From Sordaria brevicollis (lineage: Eukaryota > Ascomycota > Sordariomycetes > Sordariales > Sordariaceae): a stretch of 64,000 bases of DNA. The notes below the pieces were generated by a model. That model was given only the letters and a program-made list of their open reading frames with translations, searched no databases and was not told the origin of the DNA. The position numbers were made by a program, and so were the translations under genes. Each line of letters begins with the position of its first letter. The stretch's first letter is position 1. Below are positions 57,910-64,000 of the stretch, piece after piece. The stretch is taken from contig JAUTDP010000003.1 of assembly GCA_033439795.1 (NCBI GenBank), positions 1,550,001 to 1,614,000 of the forward strand, in the 5' to 3' direction.

Positions 57910-60672
57910 ACATTACCCGCGGTCGATCGCTTTCCACACTCAACTTCTTCTCCGCCAAATTGATGTCCCTGTCTGTCCTCGTCTCTCGCAGCGTCCACTG
58001 TTTCCGATCCTTGACTCCAGCTTCGCCGCCGACCTCGTGCTCCCCCGCAACGTGCTCGTACCACAAATGCACCCCATACGCCTTCTTCAGCGTCTGAATC
58101 ATCAAGGCCTCGACCGAGCACCATGCCCTTTCGTGATACTGATCGCCGACGAGACTGATGACCGCGTCGCATTGTGCTAGGATCATGGGCAGGGCGGCAA
58201 CGCCCGAGGAGGGAGAGTCTTGGTTTACGCAGGCGAAGTCCTGGGTCTTTGTTAGTTTGGGAATGATGGAAAAGAAGACGAAGGGGGAAGGGAGAAAGGG
58301 GGATTTACCATCCAGATACACAGCTTTCTTCTTCCCACTTCTGGATGCCTGGAAAGGAAGAGCTGGATAGCATCCAACGTTCGGTTATACTGCGTATTCG
58401 CCTCGTCGTCGGGGGACCGGTTATCAAGGTCTTTGTTGATCCAGCGGTAGGAGAAGAAGATGATGTACTCCCCTTTCTCTTCGTTTTCCTCTCCTTGCTT
58501 CTTCTTCTTCTTCAGGTCTCCCTCCGCCCATTCCTTCTTTACGTTGTCTTCCTCGTTGCACCCCTCTCGCTCTATCTGGGTTCCTACAACTTCCGCCGCC
58601 GGTTCATAAGGCGTACTGAGTCCCTCACAACTCCTCCTCAACCTCCCCCACTCTCTGAACTCCTCATAGGGCACGTACTTCAGCCGGTCAAACATCCTCT
58701 CCTTGTCTGCATCCTGATCCAGCGCTTTGGCGTAGGCTCTTCGGAGTCGCTGTAGGCAGTTCGCTCCCCCGGCCATGAGAACAGGTCGGAGTTTCTCCTG
58801 AAACAATTCTCTGTACCCTTTCCTCAACCGCGCTCCTTCGCGTAGGGCTTCTGTCTTCACCATGGCAGTCTCCATTGTTTCATTTCCTCGCTGGATAAAC
58901 TGGGCTTCCAAACCGCGGACTAGGATTCCCTCTGCCTCCGAATCGTTGACAAAAACCGCCCAGTCAAGCGCCGAGTACCCGTGCTCATCCACCAACAACA
59001 AATCGGCCCCTGCTTGGACCAACTCCCTCAGGTAACCACGGTTCTCGGAAGAGGGTTCTTTGCAGAGTGCGATAGCTGGAGTAGTACATGTAGAGGTAAT
59101 AGACACGCCTGGCAGCTTCGAACTCGTTGGATCCGGTTTTAGTTGTAGATCAAAATGAGTTAGAGCTTCTTCCTTCTTGCCGATGGCGAGTAGGGCGCGG
59201 CCGTAGAAGAAGTGGGCAAAAGCCACCACCGAACTGTCCTGTTGTCCTTGACAGAGGAGCACGGCGTCGTGGGCAGCTTGGATTGCTTTCTTCTGATTGT
59301 CTTCTGCTTCGACAGGACGGTACATGTATTCGAGGCGGGCGAGTTGAGCCATTGCGGTATAACAGAGGGATAACCGTGAAAGACCAATGATCTGCCATGC
59401 CCGGAAGGTGTGTCGCTTGCGAATTCGATCGATGGCGGATACACTAGTCCCGTCGACTGCGTTCAGGTTGTTTTCACAGTGTTTATCGGCTAGAGGTACC
59501 TGTACCTGAGAGGCATCCCAAGCTTCTGCGATGGTCTTGGCCAAAGATATCCGCTCGGTTTGCTGTTCGATAGCCGCTTCCAACAGCCGTCTTGCCTTCT
59601 TCATGGCTTCCTCCCTTATCCAAGGGTCCTCGTTTATCCTCCGTTCCCTACCCGGCTCGACCATCATACCGGAATTCCTCGAGGTATCAGGGCTGGTGAT
59701 TCCACCCAACACTCTCAAGCCAAGCAGGTAATTCACATAGCCCAGATTCCCAATTGCTCTACATAGCGGCTTGGCGTCCATCACCCCTTCGCTTTGGTGC
59801 GTTCCTGTAGCTCGCTCCGTAATAATCGCTCTCGCATTCTCCACTATGCTTTCCCAAGCCTCTTTTGCTTCGTCCAGTCTGCCCATCAACTGCAGCGTAA
59901 TGGCGAGTTCTCCCCATATGTAGATCCACCTGTTCACGCCCCGCTGTTCACCCTTCAGTTTCTTCGGCGGCTCTTGTCGTCGTCGTCGTCGTTGGCATCC
60001 TCCCAAACCCGTATATGTACCTGACTGCTTCCCCTCAGTGACCTCTCCTGACCCTGTACCGTCATCAGCGCTCACATCAACCCCTGAATCCTGCCTCAAC
60101 TCCCCCCTCCTTTTCTGCCCCCGTCTCAACTCGGCCAGCGCCTCGGACAGCAACCCCGCCGACTCCTCGTACCGGCCAAACAATCTGTTTGTCCAACCTA
60201 GATTCGCCAGCGCTAAAGCGCGGTACATGGTGTAGCAAGGGTTGGCGGCGGCGGCGGTCGCACCCCTTGATGACGTTGTTGTAATTGTAGGCTCACAAGA
60301 AAAGAAGGGCCGCTCCTGTGCAAGATTGTCCGGACGGAGAGACATGGACTCACAACACAGATGCAGCTGCTGAGCAAAGGCCCTCAAACCAAGTTCGTAC
60401 TCGCATCGACCGATGTGTTGCATCCCGAGGGAGTCGAGGTGGTGCCATCTCTCCTCGAATACGACGGCCACCGTCGCAGCATCTGTATGTGGTGATTGTT
60501 GTGGATTCTTGGGTTCGATATATCCAGAGTCCAGAGCGGGTTCGTCTCGTAGAATGCAACCGTGGAGGGAAACTATCGAGGGATTCACCGCTGAAGAGGA
60601 GGAGGAGGAGGAGGAGGGGAGGGAGGAGGAGGAGGTAAGACTGGTGGACGCCATGGATGGGGTGGCAGACAT
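57910..60672 (-). pseudogene. TPR-ankyrin-TIR-like domain protein, paralogue split by Copia insertion
   Basis: Minus strand: exon 60672-58309 (788 codons), intron 58241-58308 (68 nt, ACTAAC branch), exon 58240-57910 up to the LTR. The missing end is at 51557-51593. Counting 331+37 nt minus one 5-bp duplication gives 363 nt, exactly 121 codons, so the gene was intact before insertion (908 aa). Now the frame runs into the LTR and adds only a few foreign residues before a stop. The architecture is that of the intact copy: Ser-rich start, TPR-like helices (ALANLGWTNRLFGRYEESAG; FAHFFYGRALLAIGKKEEAL), an ankyrin-like repeat (VDEHGYSALDWAVFVNDSEA), a Lys/Glu-rich insert, then the TIR-like region from residue 736 (YIIFFSYRWIN, DFACVNQD, CDAVISLV, ERAWCSVEALMIQ). 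Only about the last 11 residues are altered, so a nearly full product may still be made. Confidence 0.82.
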
Positions 60673-60815
60673 AGTGCCGGCTCTTAACTACTACCTTTTA
60701 CATCTAGGTGTTAGGAGGTGAAGAACTCGGAGAGATGGAAACAAAACAACAAGGGGAAGCAACAAAAAGGACGAGAAGTTCTGGAACCTGGAAAGGGGAG
60801 TGTGACGGTCATGAA

Positions 60816-61491
60816 GGGACTTACTCGGGGGGCTGTGTCACTTTTCTCCGGGGGCTGTGTCACAGCCCGCGTAGTAAAATTAACCCTGATATTCCTCCGC
60901 GGGCTATATCACTCTAAAGACTAATTACTATTCTAAATACTAATCTTCATTTTAAAATATTATATTAAGGATTATAATACCATTATTTTATAAAAATTAA
61001 TTAAATAGCATTTATAAAAGTAAAAGGCTCCCCTATTTATATTATACCCTCTTCCTTGAAATAAAATGAGCGATTTATTAATAATATTTAAAGATTAATA
61101 TAAATAATATTATAATAAATTTAATACTTTACGATTAATATTTATATTATTTATATTATTAGTACCTTTATCTTATTAATACCGTTAATTTTTTATTAAT
61201 AAATATTTATTATATTAGAATTATTATAAAAATACGGTTTTATTTATAATTAATAATAATTAATTAATAAAATTTTATAATTATAAGGGTATTTAAAGTA
61301 GATTAAGCCTTTTTTTACTTTATTTTTAATAATAAATATTTTAAATGCGATTAAAAATCTTATTAAAAGAATTGGGGGTAAGTTATATACGTTACGTAAT
61401 ATAACCCCTAGAGTAATTTCATTAGGTTTTTACTCTATATATTATAATATAGCCCCTATAGAAAAGTAATATAGCCCCCCGAATAAGTCCC
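60816..61491. mobile_element. Inverted-repeat element in the promoter of the split paralogue
   Basis: Left end GGGACTTACTCGGGGGGCTG, TGTCACTTTTCTCC, GGGGGCTGTGTCA; the right end is the reverse complement with C-to-T and G-to-A changes (CTGTGTCA reads CTATATTA). TIR about 55 bp; GGGCTGTGTCAC is also repeated in tandem inside the left end. No target duplication was found. It starts about 145 bp upstream of the gene's start codon. The left arm is unmutated, the interior and right arm are RIP-mutated. Confidence 0.65.
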
Positions 61492-62264
61492 TTTTTTATA
61501 CGTATATAGGCTCTTATAGGCTCTTATAGGCTTTTATAGGCTCTTGGAGCGCAGACTGGTTGGATTAATGAGAGCCCCCTAAATTTGAGAAAAAATAATT
61601 TACTGTAGTATAATAATTTATAATCTAGAACTTCGGACGGTCTATAAATAGTAACTTGTAAATTATTATAAATTATACAATTTACGGTCCGTAAATAGTA
61701 AATACCCCATAACCTATAGCGGGGTATTATTAAGTAAGTAAAATTCTTACCGATATATCGAATATAGTTAATATATATACGTTAATTAAAATAGTTTTCG
61801 GGAAATTAATAATAGTATACTAAGTTCGAAATTACAATTTCGTTATTATAATAATAATAAATAAAATCTAACGGAAAAATAGCCTTATTATTATCTTTAA
61901 AATTGTTAATAAAATACGCGTATTTTCTAAATATTATATAAATAAACGATAATTAATATAGTAAATAATATAATTCTATTAAATTATCGACGAAATACGC
62001 TATACCTATATATATATAAGCGGCGGTATTGGAATTAAAGAATAATTAATAGAAGGATTATGAATTTATGAAATATAATTATATTAATATTTTTAACGGA
62101 TCGTTTTCGTGTTTATTAGCGGGCACCGGAAATTACTTTCTCTTACGTAGAGCCGCCTCTATTATTATTTTAAAAAATAGTAGCCAAATTAATATTAATT
62201 ATATATCGATTAAAGGTAACCGTTTCTATATACGATTTTTTAATATTTCTAATTACTTAAGTAA
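61492..62264. other. RIP-mutated AT-rich DNA, no gene
   Basis: AT-rich, with a 10-bp tandem repeat at 61503-61545 and only short frames. Its origin is unclear. Confidence 0.4.
61503..61545 (+). repeat. 10-bp tandem repeat CT(C/T)TTATAGG
   Basis: About four consecutive units next to the right end of the inverted-repeat element. Confidence 0.8.
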
Positions 62265-62556
62265 TGTCACGGCAAAAAGGAAGAGCTTGTGATAAAACAA
62301 CAATAATTCTTGATTGATAGAAAATCGTAAGATGAAGAAAAAAGGAAAACTAATCGTATAAGAATAGAAACGTAGGCGAAAAGATATAGGCCCTACGTTC
62401 TATAAAGTAAATAGGTTATATAGGTGAATAGCTATATAGCGTTCGCTATTATAAATAAGTAATTTATAATAATAAATCCCTAATTCACTTAATTCCCTAA
62501 ATAACTTAGTAATATATAACAAATTAAATAACCAATAAGTGAACCGTACCATTATA
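62265..62556 (-). repeat. 3' LTR of a second Gypsy element
   Basis: Starts TGTCACGGCA and ends TA next to TTACCTCCTCCTTTG, which on the minus strand is a purine-rich PPT. This places the internal region to the right and the element on the minus strand. Only one LTR is in the window, so the exact ends are estimated. Confidence 0.65.
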
Positions 62557-64000
62557 TTACCTCCTCCTTTGAAAAAATTCGCCTCGAATCTTTTAAAAAC
62601 GTAATTATTTCCTCCTTTTTAACTTCCTATTACTTATTTAAATTAGCAAATTATCCTCTTTATATTCTAATACTTCTTTATTTCATATCGCCGCTATAAT
62701 CCAATCCTATAACCTCCGAAGAAGCCCAACGGTTTCCGGATATTCTTTATAATACTCTTTTAATTTGGTTACTATATTTTTAAAATCGTTAATAGGATAT
62801 TACTCCAAATTTAAATCCTAACCGGTTTACTTTATTTAATAAAATAATTTATTTTAATTTACCTTTAAAACCGTAGTTTCTTTTACTTCGTACTCTTCGT
62901 CTTTAAACATAATTTTCCCTAGCGGGTTTTTTAATACTTATTTTAATAATAAATTATTTAGAAACTTCTTTAATTTATTTAACGGGAATTAATTAAATAT
63001 TTTTTACGAAGAAGGTAATTATATTAAGAAAACGCTACCCTTCTTATTTATAATAGGAAAATATTATTTCTTTAAAGGAAAATTCAATTTATCGTTCGGA
63101 CAATTAATCGATTAGCTCTTCTTAATAATAAAAATTCGATTTCCTATATCGAAGTCCGGTTTATATCGTTTTTTATTTATTTAAATAGCTTATTTCTATT
63201 ACGCTATTTCAATATACTTCTTAACGTAATTTATATATTATTAAATTTTTTTAATAATATCTTTAATATTTTATTACTTTAAACGTTCTATGGAAAGTAT
63301 ACTTTTTAGGCTCGTTATTATCTTTTAATTTAAAAAAGTAAATATAAAGAATTTAAATAAAATTTCGTAGAATTAAAAACTTATACTATTTTATAATAAA
63401 TTATTCTATACGTAATTTAAAGCTAGAATTATTTTTAACTAATTATTTTAATTATAATTAATATAAAGGTAGAATCTTTAATCGATTTATTCGTAAAAAT
63501 TTTTAATTTATCTTAAAGTCTATAAATATCCGACAAAAGCTAACGATTAATTAATCCCAATTAAAAAAATTAATTCTTATAAAAATCGGATCGAAATTAT
63601 AGTCCTCTATTATTAATAAATTTTTTAAATAATTTAAAAATATAAAAAAAACCCTTATAATACAATTTATAAACCTCTTTACCCGTAATAATTAATTTAT
63701 AAAAGAATAACTAAATAGTTTTCAATAAAAGGTCGATTATATTTATTAAATTATTATAATTATATTTATCCTTAAATATCTTTTTAAAGTCGATAACTAA
63801 ACGGTTCTAAATCCTTTTAAATACTTTAATACTTTAAAACATCCCTTATATTTTACTTCGAAAGTACTTTAAAATATAGTAAATTATATAATTAATTATA
63901 TACCGGTCTACGTTATTAATTAAGCCGGGCTATTAATATTAAATTATTATTAATTTCTATATTTTATTTCTTCTAAAATAAACCGTCGTTAATATATTAT
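62265..64000 (-). mobile_element. Gypsy (chromovirus-type) retrotransposon, partial, runs off window
   Basis: Minus-strand frames right of the LTR read, across RIP stops, as the C-terminal end of a Gypsy integrase with chromodomain. KPDFDIGNRIFIIKKS matches the GDKVWLsTKN-type block, then LNFPLKKQYFPI. KDEEYEVKETTVLKV with NKLFYQIK-TG is a chromodomain start (EEYEVEEIL...YLVKWKGY), followed by LKEYYKEYPETVG. The rest of pol and the other LTR lie beyond 64000. Confidence 0.7.

Noticed and set aside
10000..64000. CRISPR arrays, rRNA genes, bacterial-type operons
   Set aside because: The genome is fungal; repeats are tandem or LTR/TIR type without regular spacers, and no rRNA sequence is seen.

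Overview
The window is a piece of a filamentous ascomycete genome (Pezizomycotina, most likely a Sordariomycete). Its genes carry 50-170 nt introns with GT...AG ends and CTAAC/CTGAC branch points, and the products are typical of moulds: DHA1 and DHA2 drug/amino-acid transporters, a GPI-anchored aspartic protease, a DUF4246 protein, a fungal ComA homologue and a CCCH/NFX1-type protein. GC-balanced gene islands (1-10.3 kb, 30.9-51.6 kb, 57.9-60.8 kb) alternate abruptly with AT-rich blocks (10.3-30.8, 51.6-57.9, 60.9-64 kb) in which CpA and TpG are almost absent while CpG survives. That is the footprint of repeat-induced point mutation (RIP).

Island 1 holds the 5' part of a CCCH/NFX1-like gene (minus, running off the left end), a six-exon MFS transporter (plus), a small secreted cysteine-rich peptide (plus), a phosphosulfolactate-synthase-like gene (plus) and the 3' end of an AAA ATPase gene (minus) whose upstream part is lost at the edge of the transposon block. 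AT block 1 contains, in order, a hAT transposon relic with terminal inverted repeats and a readable hATC dimerisation region, a MULE transposase relic with an (SDY)n repeat, and a complete 13.4-kb Gypsy element with two 618-bp LTRs and an extra antisense reading frame behind pol.

Island 2 holds an aspartic protease (plus), a DHA1 transporter (plus), a 372-bp hAT-type MITE with a perfect 8-bp target duplication, a TPR-ankyrin-TIR-like protein gene (plus), a DUF4246 gene (minus) with small inverted-repeat elements in its 5' part, a large membrane protein gene (minus), and two nested MITEs. AT block 2 is a 6.3-kb Copia element with 198-bp LTRs. Island 3 is one gene, a second TPR-ankyrin-TIR-like paralogue (minus). 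AT block 3 starts with an inverted-repeat element in that gene's promoter and continues into a chromodomain-type Gypsy element (minus, incomplete at the right end).

The most notable result is the pair of TPR-ankyrin-TIR-like paralogues. The architecture resembles fungal cell-death/non-self-recognition proteins, though that role is inference. One copy is intact. In the other, the Copia element sits inside the last exon: the final 11 codons lie 6.3 kb away at 51557-51593, and the frame closes exactly once the element and one copy of the 5-bp target duplication are discounted. A second pattern is that several genes fail only by one missing base in G/C homopolymers, which looks more like sequence error than decay.
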